A DNA stretch of 62,256 bases from Chitinophagaceae bacterium (GCA_016787135.1 JAEUVK010000045.1:1-62256); one strand, 5' to 3'. Shown: positions 1 through 9,758, numbered from the stretch's first letter. Notes: generated by a model from the letters alone, not told the origin. Translations and numbers: made by a program.

Positions 1-96
1 AATTTAAATAAGGAGGTTAAAGCTAAGGAAAGGACGGATTCAATAGCAGCCGTTCGCCAAAATCAGTCCTGTTTTTCCTCAGAAAGAGATATGGAT

Positions 97-127
97 TTTG
101 CCCCAACCGATTTTTCCTTTATTTTTG
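97..127 (+). promoter_or_regulatory. Predicted Bacteroidota-type promoter for tRNA-Arg
   Basis: TTTG at 97-100 and TATTTTTG at 120-127 are separated by 19 bases. This fits the Bacteroidota sigma-A pattern TTTG-N(17-23)-TAnnTTTG. Transcription would begin near 134 and read into the tRNA that starts at 202. It is a sequence match only. Confidence 0.6.
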
Positions 128-201
128 CGGCCCGCTACAGACAGCGTCATTTCGGGTGGCTCTGGACGCCATATCCCGGTAAGATGCTGAAAGCGAAGCA
201 A

Positions 202-275
202 GGCCCCGTAGCTCAACTGAATAGAGCATTTGACTACGGATCAAAAGGTTTCAGGTTTGAATCCTGACGGGGTCA
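202..275 (+). tRNA. tRNA-Arg (anticodon ACG)
   Basis: A full cloverleaf can be drawn. The acceptor stem is GGCCCCG/CGGGGUC with one G-U pair. The D stem is GCUC/GAGC. The anticodon stem UUUGA/UCAAA encloses the loop CUACGGA with anticodon ACG at 236-238. The T stem is UCAGG/CCUGA, and the discriminator base is A at 275. CCA is not encoded at the 3' end. A promoter match lies upstream and an intrinsic terminator follows directly, so this is probably a single-gene unit. The A at the wobble position would be deaminated to inosine to read CGU, CGC and CGA. Confidence 0.93.
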
Positions 276-280
276 CCCGG

Positions 281-306
281 AGCAACTCATGCGAGTTGCT
301 TTTTTT
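281..306 (+). terminator. Intrinsic terminator of tRNA-Arg
   Basis: The perfect 8-bp stem AGCAACTC/GAGTTGCT has loop ATGC and is followed by a run of T. It lies 5 bases after the tRNA discriminator base. Confidence 0.88.
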
Positions 307-864
307 GTAAGTGCCTGTATAATATTCTTCTGACATGCGGCTATTCGATGTCTGCTTTCATGCGAACAGGATAGCTATTCGGCTCTCAGGCGCAGAATAT
401 GTTTGTTTACCACTAAAAGGGTATTGACTTAGGACTTTTTTTAACGTAGCTTCATCAAATATCATAGTCAGGATTCCCGCCCACCCTCTCCCGACTTTTT
501 ATACAGGTTATTACTCCATGGTTCTGGTAGCCAGTTCATTGATCCCATGAGGCGCAGCCGGATATAAATCTTTAAAACCAATTACCGAACGCAGCGCCGG
601 GAAAAACTAATGTAATGATGGAATACTGCGTACCCGGAATAGAACGCCTGCTGAAATAAATGATACTATAAAAAGGTAATACACTTCTTTTTTCAGTTAA
701 CAGACATTGCTCAGGTCATTTTGCCTGCTGTTACGGATGCCTGTCACTGCTATCTTCTTTCATCTTCCTTCATTTCATTGGCAAAACAACTATGCAGCCG
801 CCAATACAGGCAGGCTGTCCGCTCTTTGACGCCTTCGGCAACCTTATTCAATTAAAAATAAAAC
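307..864. other. Non-coding stretch before the subtilase gene
   Basis: No convincing gene, RNA or repeat is seen here. Stop codons are frequent in all frames. An in-frame ATG at 792 would extend the next protein by 28 residues, but the Shine-Dalgarno evidence favours the start at 876. TATCTTCT at 751-758 is a poor promoter match. Confidence 0.5.
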
Positions 865-870
865 AGGAGG
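865..870 (+). promoter_or_regulatory. Strong Shine-Dalgarno sequence that fixes the subtilase start
   Basis: AGGAGG lies 5 bases before the ATG at 876. Strong Shine-Dalgarno sites are uncommon in Bacteroidota. Here it decides between the starts at 792 and 876 in favour of 876. Confidence 0.7.
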
Positions 871-875
871 TTACT

Positions 876-3062
876 ATGCCTAACAAAAAACCAAAGGTGA
901 AAAAGGAAAACAAATTTTCCTACACCAATAAGCTGACCAAAAAGTCAGTGAAGTTCACACCCGTGGAAGACGAAGTGGTGGTAACATTTCAACCAGGCTC
1001 TACTTCAGAGACAGCCCGTTCGGCGATGGAGAAATCGTCTATGTCGATCACAGAGGGAATGAATATGCAAAGAGGGTTTGCTGTATTCAGTGATGCATCG
1101 GTACCAAAAGAGAAAAGCAAGAAAGACCATTTAACGGATGAAACTAATGTGGCCAACGCCCTGCCTGTGATGGTTGACCAGGAAGGCTTAAAAAGGTTCT
1201 TCTTACCGGACGAGTTCACCGTACAGTTTAAAGAAACTGTTACCAAAAAAGACGCTGAAGCTTTGATAAAGAAACTGGGCAATAAAATACTGGTTGAGCA
1301 ACGTACGCCCGGCTACTATACACTTGAAGTGCCGGAAGGAGAAGGCCTGTTTGAAAACATCCAGAAGTTTGGTGAACTGGAGGATGTGGCCTTTGCCGAA
1401 CCTAGTGAGGCAGGGTTCAATGATGCATTGCAATATCTGCCTGACGACCATGACTTCCCGGTCTTGTGGGCAATGCGAAATACTGGCCAGGTAGTAAATA
1501 GTATTGCGGGGACCCTCGATGCTGATATTGATGCAACTGATGCCTGGGACATTAACAGGGGAAAACCTGAAGTGGTGATCGCAGTGATTGATACTGGTTG
1601 TGATATGGATCATCCTGACCTGAAAGCAAATTTGCTGCCGCGTGGTACTGAAGACTGGGATTTCGCAGATGCAGGTGATCCTTCTCCTGATGATTCAGAT
1701 ATTCATGGCACACATGTGGCAGGAACTGCTGCTGCTATTGATAATACAGTAGGCGTGATAGGCGTAGCTCCCCAATGCCGTATTATGCCACTGCGTGTAA
1801 ATCTTACGGCTGGTATGAATCAAAACCGTGCTGACGCTATTAATTTTGTGGCCACACATGCTGCTGCCAATCCATCCCGCCGCTATGTAATTAACTGCAG
1901 TTGGAAAATGAGCGGCGACCATGCAGGTGTGCATAATGCCATTATAAATGCGGTGAGCAAAAATGTGGTTATTTGTTTTGCAGCCGGAAATGCCAATACC
2001 AATATTGATGTTACAGCCCAATACCCTGCTGTGTATCCGGAGGTGATAGCCGTAGCTGCGACAAATCAGAAAGATGTGAAAGCATCCTTTTCAAATTATG
2101 GGACCAAAGTGGATGTGTCTGCTCCGGGTGTGAATATTTATTCCAGCATTCCGGATAACACTTACACCTACCTGGATGGTACTTCAATGGCTTCTCCGCA
2201 TGTTGCGGGCCTGGCCGCATTGATATGGTCAAGGAATAAAACGCTGACAAATGCACAGGTAAGAAATATTATACAGTCAACCTGTGACAACATCGATGTC
2301 AAAAATCCCGGCTTCGCTGGCAAACTCGGAAAAGGAAGGATCAACGCATACAATGCATTGATACATACGCCAGCGCCTGTATTGCCATTTACAGTTATCC
2401 GCAGGTTTCGTTTTCCCCAGTTGAACGCAGGTTCCAGCTCAGCACTGGCCTATGTCAGGCGTATGCGCATTGGATTTATTATACAACCTGTGCTGATGTT
2501 TTTGACGCAAAAGCCTTTCTCCGAAAAGATATTTTATATGAATCCCGGTACGGGTGTGGTAATCGGTGGCGTTGATCCGGTGAATAACGATACCATCGGT
2601 AGTATTGAATGGGATGGAAATAATATACGTGTGGCAAACGTAACTACAGGCTCCGGTTTCATCAATACCATTAATCCTGCTACAGGCGTACAACTGGCTT
2701 CTATGCCTGTACCTGCAGGCCGGGGAGAAGGGATGGCTTATGATGGAACGTATTTTTATTACTCTACGATAGCCAGGATATATGTTATAAAACCAACCGG
2801 TGCGGTTGTAAGATCTTTCCCTGCGCCGGGTGGCGGCAGTCATGCGCTGGCTTACGGTGATGGATTACTTTTCAGCGGAAATAGCACGACGGGGATCATT
2901 ACTGTATTCCATCCCGATACACAGATCATACATGGTACAATAAACTCGCCGGGCGGGGGTGCCAATAAAGCGCAGGGACTGGCCTATAATGCTTTCACTA
3001 ATGAGCTCTTTGTTGCCAACCAGGGTGAGAATATCATTTATGTTGGCAGGGTAACACTATAA
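876..3062 (+). CDS. Subtilisin-like serine peptidase (S8) with C-terminal beta-propeller-like region
   Basis: This is a 728-residue S8 family endopeptidase. Counting from the ATG at 876, a Lys-rich start is followed by a prodomain-like region (about 110-175) resembling fervidolysin-type propeptides, and then the catalytic domain (about 230-490). The triad is visible: Asp239 in VIDTGCD, His277 in DIHGTHVAG and Ser437 in DGTSMASPHVAG. Asn372 in AAGNAN is the oxyanion residue. Residues from about 540 form short beta-rich repeats with DG and NP turns, as in a propeller. No signal peptide or T9SS domain is seen, so its location is unclear. An in-frame ATG at 792 exists, but AGGAGG before 876 argues for the shorter form. 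The neighbouring genes give no clue to a substrate. Confidence 0.9.
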   Translation: MPNKKPKVKKENKFSYTNKLTKKSVKFTPVEDEVVVTFQPGSTSETARSAMEKSSMSITEGMNMQRGFAVFSDASVPKEKSKKDHLTDETNVANALPVMVDQEGLKRFFLPDEFTVQFKETVTKKDAEALIKKLGNKILVEQRTPGYYTLEVPEGEGLFENIQKFGELEDVAFAEPSEAGFNDALQYLPDDHDFPVLWAMRNTGQVVNSIAGTLDADIDATDAWDINRGKPEVVIAVIDTGCDMDHPDLKANLLPRGTEDWDFADAGDPSPDDSDIHGTHVAGTAAAIDNTVGVIGVAPQCRIMPLRVNLTAGMNQNRADAINFVATHAAANPSRRYVINCSWKMSGDHAGVHNAIINAVSKNVVICFAAGNANTNIDVTAQYPAVYPEVIAVAATNQKDVKASFSNYGTKVDVSAPGVNIYSSIPDNTYTYLDGTSMASPHVAGLAALIWSRNKTLTNAQVRNIIQSTCDNIDVKNPGFAGKLGKGRINAYNALIHTPAPVLPFTVIRRFRFPQLNAGSSSALAYVRRMRIGFIIQPVLMFLTQKPFSEKIFYMNPGTGVVIGGVDPVNNDTIGSIEWDGNNIRVANVTTGSGFINTINPATGVQLASMPVPAGRGEGMAYDGTYFYYSTIARIYVIKPTGAVVRSFPAPGGGSHALAYGDGLLFSGNSTTGIITVFHPDTQIIHGTINSPGGGANKAQGLAYNAFTNELFVANQGENIIYVGRVTL

Positions 3063-3177
3063 GATCAATAGCTCAAAACAACTGTTGCTAAAACAGTATT
3101 GCAAAGTTTTGTTTTCATTCGGCCAGAGACAGAACTTTGCTTTTTATTTTTACTCCTGTATTGCTGTATCTTTACCT

Positions 3178-4248
3178 ATGCCTGAATTCAATACCCGGAT
3201 AACACAGATCCTGTTACTATCGCTGATCGTTCTGCTCGTTTATCTCGTAGTAAAAGAACTTTATATTTTCCTGCCTGGGCTATTAGGCGCTTTAACATTG
3301 TACATTCTCAGCCGGGCCAATTATTTTCAGCTGGTCTATAACCGGAAATGGAAGAAAGGATGGGCGGCAGGGCTTTTTATTATTTACTATCTTTTGCTTA
3401 TAGGCCTTCCGGTTTTTCTGGCAGTGGTACTGATAAGCCCTAAGGTCAATTCATTTTTGTCGAACCCGGGTGAGATGATCAATGATGCCAAGCATTCAGT
3501 GTTACTCATCCAGCAAAAAATCGGGTTTAATTTTGTTTCAGAGGCTTCACTTACCAATTCGTTGAGCAAACTTTCTGCATTCATCCCCTCTATTCTGAAT
3601 GATACCGCTAACCTGATCACCAACCTGGCGATCATGCTTTTTGTTCTTTACTATATGTTGTATAACGGCCGGGATATTGAACGTACGCTGAACAGGATCA
3701 TTCCACTGAAGCAGGAAAATATCAATATGCTAGCCTCCGAGACAAAAAAAATGGTCAGGGCTAATGCACTGGGTATCCCGCTTATCTCTATCATTCAGGG
3801 ACTGACTGCCACACTTGGCTACTTTGTTTTTGGTGTAAAAGAATGGGCGTTATGGGGTTTTCTGACAGGGGTGTTCGCTTTTTTCCCGGTTGTAGGAACA
3901 ATGATCGTATGGGTACCGCTGGTGATCTATACATACGCTGTTGGTAACACATGGCAGGGTACGGCTTTACTTATTTACAGTGCTGTTGTTACCGGCAACG
4001 TGGACTATATATCCCGCATCACTTTATTGAAAAGAATGGGAGATGTGCATCCTGTCATTACTATTCTTGGTGTAATAGTGGGATTGGGATTATTTGGGTT
4101 TATCGGCCTGGTGTTCGGTCCCTTACTGATAAGTTACATCATCCTGCTGTTCAATATTTATATGAATGAGTTCATTGATATACCAAGACCACAACCACAT
4201 GCAAGAACACCGCAGGAAAGTGAAGATGATATTGAACCGGACGAGTAA
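3178..4248 (+). CDS. AI-2E family (PerM/TqsA-like) membrane protein
   Basis: The product is a polytopic inner-membrane protein of 356 residues. It has two closely spaced N-terminal hydrophobic segments, a soluble stretch, and then several C-terminal membrane segments. The C-terminal region around FGVKEWALWGFLTGVFAFFP and the segment VIVGLGLFGFIGLVFGPLL are typical of the AI-2E transporter family (PF01594). The family name comes from TqsA, but members transport varied solutes, so autoinducer export should not be assumed. The hydrophilic tail is acidic. An upstream in-frame start at 3085 would add 31 residues; the ATG at 3178 places the first membrane helix at the normal distance. It is convergent with the Bax-inhibitor-like gene. 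Confidence 0.82.
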   Translation: MPEFNTRITQILLLSLIVLLVYLVVKELYIFLPGLLGALTLYILSRANYFQLVYNRKWKKGWAAGLFIIYYLLLIGLPVFLAVVLISPKVNSFLSNPGEMINDAKHSVLLIQQKIGFNFVSEASLTNSLSKLSAFIPSILNDTANLITNLAIMLFVLYYMLYNGRDIERTLNRIIPLKQENINMLASETKKMVRANALGIPLISIIQGLTATLGYFVFGVKEWALWGFLTGVFAFFPVVGTMIVWVPLVIYTYAVGNTWQGTALLIYSAVVTGNVDYISRITLLKRMGDVHPVITILGVIVGLGLFGFIGLVFGPLLISYIILLFNIYMNEFIDIPRPQPHARTPQESEDDIEPDE

Positions 4249-4275
4249 AAAAAACACCGCCTGTGAAAGACGGTG
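4247..4275 (-). terminator. Intrinsic terminator of the Bax-inhibitor-like gene
   Basis: Read on the minus strand, CACCG and CGGTG form a stem that is followed by a run of eight T. It lies just past the stop of the minus-strand gene and overlaps the stop of the convergent plus-strand gene. Confidence 0.65.
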
Positions 4276-4300
4276 CCCGGCAAATGTATTCATGAACAGA

Positions 4301-5065
4301 TTACCTGTCTCTTAATTTAGATAACAAACGAAGTATCTCCAGGTACAGCCATACTAATGTTACCAGCAATCCAAAAGCGCCGTACCATTCCATGTATTTA
4401 GGGGCTTTCATTTCTGCTCCCTTTTCTATCATATCAAAATCCAGCAGGAGGTTCAACGCAGCAAGGCATACCACCACAACAGAAAAACCAATGCCAAGAG
4501 GAGTAGCAGCATTGGTAAAAGCAGCGATCTGTGTATTGAATGCCAGTGATGCGATCCATTGTATAAGGTAGAAAACCATCAGGCTTACGGTAGCAATGGT
4601 AATAATGGACCTGAATTTGTCTGTTACTTTGATGAGTCTTGTTTTGTAAAGTATGTACATGACCAGCGTTACAACCAATGTGAGGCCTACTGCCTGCATT
4701 ACGATGCCGGGATACTTGGTTTGAAAAGCGTAATCGTAAAAAGCGGACACTGATCCGACAAATAATCCTTCAAGCAGTGCAAAGGCGGGCGCCAGGAACG
4801 GGGACCATTGTTTTTTAAAGGCCATGATAAGCGCAAGCGCTAAGCCTCCGAAAACTCCGGTCAGCATCAGTGGCATCGGATTACTTCCTTTGTAAAACTG
4901 GGTCCATGCCAGCATAGTAGTTCCCATCATCAATAAAAAAAGAACGCCGAATTTATTCATCGTTCCCCTGATGGTCATCTCTTCACCAGTACTGATGCCT
5001 TGAAAAATTGTTCCTTCAAAAGCTTTCTCCTGCAAAGTGGGATTACCTGATTTAAATAATGCCAT
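4301..5065 (-). CDS. Bax inhibitor-1 / YccA family membrane protein
   Basis: The 254-residue protein has about seven hydrophobic segments after a 35-residue soluble N-terminus. Overall arrangement, spacing and the C-terminal helices (YGAFGLLVTLVWLYLEILRL) fit the bacterial Bax-inhibitor-1-like family (PF12811). Related proteins are pH-sensitive calcium leak channels or interact with the FtsH protease; neither role is shown here. The start MALFKSGNP is the only sensible one. A gap of about 170 bases separates it from nagB upstream on the same strand, so it is probably transcribed on its own, with a hairpin terminator downstream. Confidence 0.85.
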   Translation of the reverse strand: MALFKSGNPTLQEKAFEGTIFQGISTGEEMTIRGTMNKFGVLFLLMMGTTMLAWTQFYKGSNPMPLMLTGVFGGLALALIMAFKKQWSPFLAPAFALLEGLFVGSVSAFYDYAFQTKYPGIVMQAVGLTLVVTLVMYILYKTRLIKVTDKFRSIITIATVSLMVFYLIQWIASLAFNTQIAAFTNAATPLGIGFSVVVVCLAALNLLLDFDMIEKGAEMKAPKYMEWYGAFGLLVTLVWLYLEILRLLSKLRDR

Positions 5066-5234
5066 AACGGTTTAATTTTTTATGAAGATAGCTAATAAAA
5101 ATCACAAGGGCCAGGAACCAGGTTCCAAATAAATCACAATCTGAAATGTCCGGACAAGAATATCAGGAAGTTGAATATTTTGAATTTTAGTTTAAAATTT
5201 ATTTGATTCCTGAAATCTGAGATTTGGGTTTTTC

Positions 5235-7163
5235 TTAATAGTTCCAGCGTACAAAGGCCTCCATAGCAGCATAATGCGTCAGGCCGAGATCAGCATATAA
5301 TGCAGCAGTAGCGCCATTTCTTTCTTCTGCCCTTTGCCAGAATTCCCTTGAATCACTTCCCTGGAAAGGGACCATATCTTTTTGAGATTGATGTATGAAA
5401 ATTCCAAAACGTTTTTTCAATACCTGGTCCGGGCTCATGGGTATCGCCATTTCTATCTCTTCAATATTCCATTCCTGCCATGCTCCTTTGTATAGCCACA
5501 ACCAGCAATCACTGATCCATTCATCACCGGCAGCTTTAATTCGTTTCAAAGCTTCGAGCACTGTATGAAAACAGACGATATGTGTGCCATGCGGATCGGC
5601 AAAATCGCCGGCACAATAAACCTGCTGAGGTTTTATTTTTCTTAATAATTCAATAGTGATCTTAATATCTTTTTCGCTCATTGGTTTTTTCTCTATCGTA
5701 CCGGTCTCATAGAAAGGAAGGTTCTGAAAATGTATGTTCTCATCCTTTATCCCGACATAGCGGCATGTGGCTTTCGCTTCTCCACGCCGTATCAGGCCTT
5801 TGATAGAACGTATGGTGGGCGTATCTACCTGGTTGGATTTTTTATTGGCCAAAAATTTCCTTGCATTGGCCAGTATCTTTCCGGATTTACTGGTATCAAT
5901 ACCGGCAATTTCTTCAAAGCCGACCGCAAAATCCAGGAAACGGGTAACGAATTCATCGGTCACTGCAATATTGCCGGAGGTTTGGTAGGCAACATGCACA
6001 TCATGTCCCTGGTCGTGCAACCGCTGAAAAGTACCTCCCATGCTTATAATATCATCATCAGGGTGGGGAGAAAAGATAACCACTCTTTTGGGATAGGGCG
6101 ATGGTCTTTCCGGGTGTCCGGGAATGATGGCATCTTTCTTTCCTGCCGGCCATCCCGTGATCGTATCACGGAGTAAGTAAAATACCTCGAGATTTATTTC
6201 ATAGGCATCGCCTTTTTCCACCAACAGGTCACTTAAACCGTACTCATTATAATCACTGTTCGTTAAGCTGAGCACCGGCTTCTTCAGTTTCAATGCCATA
6301 TTTACTACAGCTTTCTTTATCATTTTAGGTGTCCACTCGCAATCGCCGGTCAGCCAGGGTGATTTATTTCGCGTCAGTTCTGCTGCTGCCGCTTCATCAA
6401 CAACGAATGTTACGTCATCATGATTTTGCAGTAACGATGCGGGCACCTGTTCTGTATCATCTTCTTCCACTGCTTTTTTCAATACAGGTGCTTTGGCAGG
6501 CCCCCAGGCCATCAATATTATTTTCTTTGATTGTAAAATGGTGCTGATGCCCATCGTGATCGCTAATCTTGGTACCTGCGAGATATTGGCAAATTCATAG
6601 GCGTTTGCAATACGGGTAGAGTTGTCAAGTGTGATAAGCCTTGTTTTTGAATAAATACCTGAGCCAGGCTCATTGAAACCGATATGCCCGTTATTTCCTA
6701 TTCCCAGTATCTGCATGTCTATTCCGCCAGCTTCTTTTATTTTTCTTTCATACTGCTGGCAATGGTGCTTTATATCTTCTTTATTAACGGTGCCGTCAGG
6801 TATATGAATATTTTTGGGATTGATGTCCACATGATCGAAGAGATGGGTACGCATAAACCGGTTGTAACTCTGCAGTGCATCGTTATCGATCGGGTAATAT
6901 TCATCCAGGTTGAAGGTGACAACATTTTTAAAACTCAGTTTTTCCTGTTTGTGCATCCGCACCAGTTCTGCATACAATGATTTGGGTGTAGAGCCGGTAG
7001 CCAGACCTAACACACACTTTTCTTTACTTTTTTGTTTAGCCCTGATCAGGTCAGCGATCTGCTGTGCCACGAACTTTGAACCATCTTTCGGGTCGGGATA
7101 AATTTTAACGGGTATCTTTTCAAAACTGTCAGAGAGATCAATAGAGGCAACTTTCTTAGCCAT
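5235..7163 (-). CDS. nagB: Glucosamine-6-phosphate deaminase fused to a PIG-L/LmbE deacetylase-like domain
   Basis: The N-terminal half (about 1-275) is a NagB domain, which converts glucosamine-6-phosphate to fructose-6-phosphate and ammonia. Visible motifs are LGLATGSTP (52-60), FNLDEYY with Asp87 and Glu88, and GIGNNGHIGFNEPG with His160. The Asp of the E. coli Asp-Gly-His motif is Asn158 here, as in Gram-positive NagB proteins. The C-terminal half (about 358-620) is a PIG-L/LmbE-type domain with the metal motif SPHPDDD (His367, Asp369, Asp370). Fused forms of about 640 residues are usual in Bacteroidota. The second domain could remove an N-acetyl group, but its substrate cannot be read from sequence. 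It follows the GH20 gene by 100 bases on the same strand, which supports amino-sugar catabolism. Confidence 0.92.
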   Translation of the reverse strand: MAKKVASIDLSDSFEKIPVKIYPDPKDGSKFVAQQIADLIRAKQKSKEKCVLGLATGSTPKSLYAELVRMHKQEKLSFKNVVTFNLDEYYPIDNDALQSYNRFMRTHLFDHVDINPKNIHIPDGTVNKEDIKHHCQQYERKIKEAGGIDMQILGIGNNGHIGFNEPGSGIYSKTRLITLDNSTRIANAYEFANISQVPRLAITMGISTILQSKKIILMAWGPAKAPVLKKAVEEDDTEQVPASLLQNHDDVTFVVDEAAAAELTRNKSPWLTGDCEWTPKMIKKAVVNMALKLKKPVLSLTNSDYNEYGLSDLLVEKGDAYEINLEVFYLLRDTITGWPAGKKDAIIPGHPERPSPYPKRVVIFSPHPDDDIISMGGTFQRLHDQGHDVHVAYQTSGNIAVTDEFVTRFLDFAVGFEEIAGIDTSKSGKILANARKFLANKKSNQVDTPTIRSIKGLIRRGEAKATCRYVGIKDENIHFQNLPFYETGTIEKKPMSEKDIKITIELLRKIKPQQVYCAGDFADPHGTHIVCFHTVLEALKRIKAAGDEWISDCWLWLYKGAWQEWNIEEIEMAIPMSPDQVLKKRFGIFIHQSQKDMVPFQGSDSREFWQRAEERNGATAALYADLGLTHYAAMEAFVRWNY

Positions 7164-7191
7164 ATCGTAATATTTACTGTTGATGGAGCTT

Positions 7192-7199
7192 CAAAGATA
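7192..7199 (-). promoter_or_regulatory. Possible -7 element upstream of nagB
   Basis: On the minus strand this reads TATCTTTG, an exact TAnnTTTG match about 29 bases before the nagB ATG. The nearest TTTG (7225-7228) is 25 bases away, which is longer than usual. nagB may therefore have its own weak promoter in addition to read-through from the hexosaminidase gene. Confidence 0.4.
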
Positions 7200-7263
7200 T
7201 TGAAATGTACACAGGCTGGCCACTCAAAAGAGGCTGCAAAAACCCGCAAGCATACATGATTTT

Positions 7264-9654
7264 TCAATTCACCTCTATTTCATCTACGAATAGCCATGCT
7301 TTGTTACCGGCGCCGGGATTACCATCTGGAATGATCCCTTTATTTTTAACAAAGACCTTGATATAACGTGTAGAAACAGGAGCAGGATTTATTCGGATCA
7401 CCCCATTGGATCCGCTGGTCTTTTCATATAGGTTAGCTTTTCCTATTGCATAAAATTCCCGTCCATCCTGCGAAATGGATATCTCTGCATACTCCGGCGG
7501 ATAGATCCAGCTTCCACCTGAACTAAGGGAATGAATAGTGACGTTCCCGATAAACTGGCTGACACCAAGATCAATGATCGCTTCGAGATCATCACCACTC
7601 CATCCGAGGAATTCGCGGCTGCGGGCAAGTCCTTTCTCATTTTGCACCCCATTTACTAATGTAAAAACGCCATCACCCGGGTAGTTTTTGGAAGGTTCAA
7701 CTGATAAGCTGATCTGTTTGCCTGTGGCTTTGTTGAGCTGAAACTTTTGAGTGACCAAAGGAGTAGTAAGATTCTTGCCGACTAATGTATAGCCATAAAC
7801 CCCGGAACATTTTATTCTTTTTGTGTAAGGAGTTTTTTCCAAACAAACATAACATACCGTGTCGGTAACTGATTTTGGTTTGGAATCAATGCAGTTACTG
7901 TCCATTGCGGGATAATTATGAAATAAAATTTTCTCACCGGGGATTTTGCTGTTTATCGTTAATAAAACCCCATTGTTATTTTGATCCTGAGTAACAGATG
8001 CATTCAAATCATAAAATGCCAAACTATAATTCGACTTCCACAGGTCATATCTTTTAAATTGCGTCAATAGCCTTTTTTCAAAATCTTCCTCGCTTTTATT
8101 TTCTTTTTTGGTCCACAATACCTCACTCAATGCTGTCATGCGGGGGAAGATCATGTATTCAACTTTCCTGTTGTTCTTCATGTATTCGGTCCATACATTA
8201 GCCTGTGCCCCTAAAATAAATTTACTTTCTCCAGCATCCAGTTCTTCAGGTATGGGCTCGTACGCATACACTTTCTCAATAGGATTATAGCCGCCAATAG
8301 TTACCGAGTCTTCATTCGCACTTTGTGTGTGATCAAAGTAAACAGGATTGCCCGGTGTCATAATCACGTTATGTTTTTGTCTGGCGGCCTCAATGCCTCC
8401 CTGTTCACCGCGCCAACTCATCACAATAGCATTGGGTGCCAGTCCGCCTTCCAGTATCTCATCCCACCCGATCAGCGTCTTCCCCTTTTTGTTCAGGTAC
8501 TTTTCCATACGCCGGATAAAATAGCTTTGCAATTCATGTTCATCTTTTAACCCAAGTTCTTTCATCCTTTGCTGACATTTCGGGCAAACTTTCCAGTGAG
8601 TTTTAGGACATTCATCACCGCCAACATGAAAATATTTTGAAGGAAAGAGGGTAACAACTTCATCAATCACGTTTTGCAGGAACTGAAAGGTGGACTCATT
8701 GCCGGCACAGAATACATCATCAAATACGCCCCAGGTTTCCTGCACTAATTTTATCCTTCCTTTCTTTTGTTCTTCTATACTTTTTTCAGAGATCATATTT
8801 GCCGGAATAGAAGTGGGCTTTGCCGGGAAACAACTCAGCCAGGGATAAGCTGCAATAGCGGCACTGCTGTGTCCCGGCATTTCAATCTCAGGTATCACAT
8901 CAATAAAACGTTCTCTGGCATACTTCACTACCTCTTTTATTTCTGTCTGTGTATAAAAACCTCCATATCTTTTATTATCGTTGCCGGTACCGGGGTATCG
9001 GCCGGTGATCGTTCCGTTTCGCCAGGCACCAACTGTAGTTAATTTCGGGTATTTTTTTATTTCGACCCTCCATCCCTGGTCATCTGTCAGATGCCAGTGA
9101 AAGGTGTTGATCTTATGGAGGGCCAGATAGTCAATGTATTTTTTGATAAAAGAAACCGGGAAAAAATGACGGCCCACATCCAGGTGCATGCCGCGGTAAG
9201 CAAAACGAGGCTCATCATTGATGGTTACGGCTGGAATCGGAAATTTAATTGCTGACTTTTCAACTGGTAAGAGTTGAATGAGTGTTTGCATTCCATAAAA
9301 TGTTCCGGATGCTGTTTGCCCCTGTATAAAAATACCTTTTGGGTCCACGGTTAATGAATAGGCCCCTTCTTTTCCCGGCAGCAATGTTTGCACTGTGGTA
9401 AGCCGGATATAATTGGATGTTGCTGTTTTTTCTTTTTTCAGGGACAGGCCGTAATACAATTTCAAATAACTGTTCAAAAAGCCGGCACTGTTATCGTCCA
9501 CCCCGTTAGTAACGATGATCACTGTTGAAGCACTCAGGGAAAAACTTCCTGTAGCGGGTTTCACTTCCACAGGCCTGGGAATTATGTTTGTTGGTTGCGC
9601 ACTGATTAAAAGCCTTAAAAGAATACAAGGGAATAATAAACTCACTGAACGCAT
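7264..9654 (-). CDS. Beta-N-acetylhexosaminidase (GH20) with C-terminal discoidin-like domain
   Basis: This exported glycosidase of about 796 residues releases terminal GlcNAc or GalNAc from chitin oligomers or glycans. It has a signal peptide (MRSVSLLFPCILLRLL...SAQP). A GH20b domain follows (about 20-140), then the GH20 barrel (about 145-500). The catalytic pair is Asp347-Glu348 in FHVGGDECPK, and HWHLTDDQGW is also conserved. The last 130 residues look like an F5/8 type C carbohydrate-binding domain (IGNVTIHSLSSGGSWIYPPE). An ATG 24 bases upstream would spoil the signal peptide, so the start at 9654 is preferred. nagB lies downstream on the same strand, so the pair links extracellular GlcNAc release to cytoplasmic glucosamine-6-phosphate use. 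Confidence 0.93.
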   Translation of the reverse strand: MRSVSLLFPCILLRLLISAQPTNIIPRPVEVKPATGSFSLSASTVIIVTNGVDDNSAGFLNSYLKLYYGLSLKKEKTATSNYIRLTTVQTLLPGKEGAYSLTVDPKGIFIQGQTASGTFYGMQTLIQLLPVEKSAIKFPIPAVTINDEPRFAYRGMHLDVGRHFFPVSFIKKYIDYLALHKINTFHWHLTDDQGWRVEIKKYPKLTTVGAWRNGTITGRYPGTGNDNKRYGGFYTQTEIKEVVKYARERFIDVIPEIEMPGHSSAAIAAYPWLSCFPAKPTSIPANMISEKSIEEQKKGRIKLVQETWGVFDDVFCAGNESTFQFLQNVIDEVVTLFPSKYFHVGGDECPKTHWKVCPKCQQRMKELGLKDEHELQSYFIRRMEKYLNKKGKTLIGWDEILEGGLAPNAIVMSWRGEQGGIEAARQKHNVIMTPGNPVYFDHTQSANEDSVTIGGYNPIEKVYAYEPIPEELDAGESKFILGAQANVWTEYMKNNRKVEYMIFPRMTALSEVLWTKKENKSEEDFEKRLLTQFKRYDLWKSNYSLAFYDLNASVTQDQNNNGVLLTINSKIPGEKILFHNYPAMDSNCIDSKPKSVTDTVCYVCLEKTPYTKRIKCSGVYGYTLVGKNLTTPLVTQKFQLNKATGKQISLSVEPSKNYPGDGVFTLVNGVQNEKGLARSREFLGWSGDDLEAIIDLGVSQFIGNVTIHSLSSGGSWIYPPEYAEISISQDGREFYAIGKANLYEKTSGSNGVIRINPAPVSTRYIKVFVKNKGIIPDGNPGAGNKAWLFVDEIEVN

Positions 9655-9758
9655 GGTACTATTGATTTGAGGTGCCAATTTAAGTCATTGTGTAATGTTG
9701 TGAGCTCCTTTTTTTTGGTTAGGTTTGAAAAAAATTTGTTCACGTTTAATAGCCTGTT

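Noticed and set aside
1..96. Partial gene at the left edge, with AAGGAGG near base 10
   Set aside because: No start codon follows at a suitable distance and no frame continues without stops. The stretch cannot be assigned.
792..875. 28-codon N-terminal extension of the subtilase from an earlier ATG
   Set aside because: AGGAGG five bases before the ATG at 876 marks the start, and the extension has no signal-peptide character.
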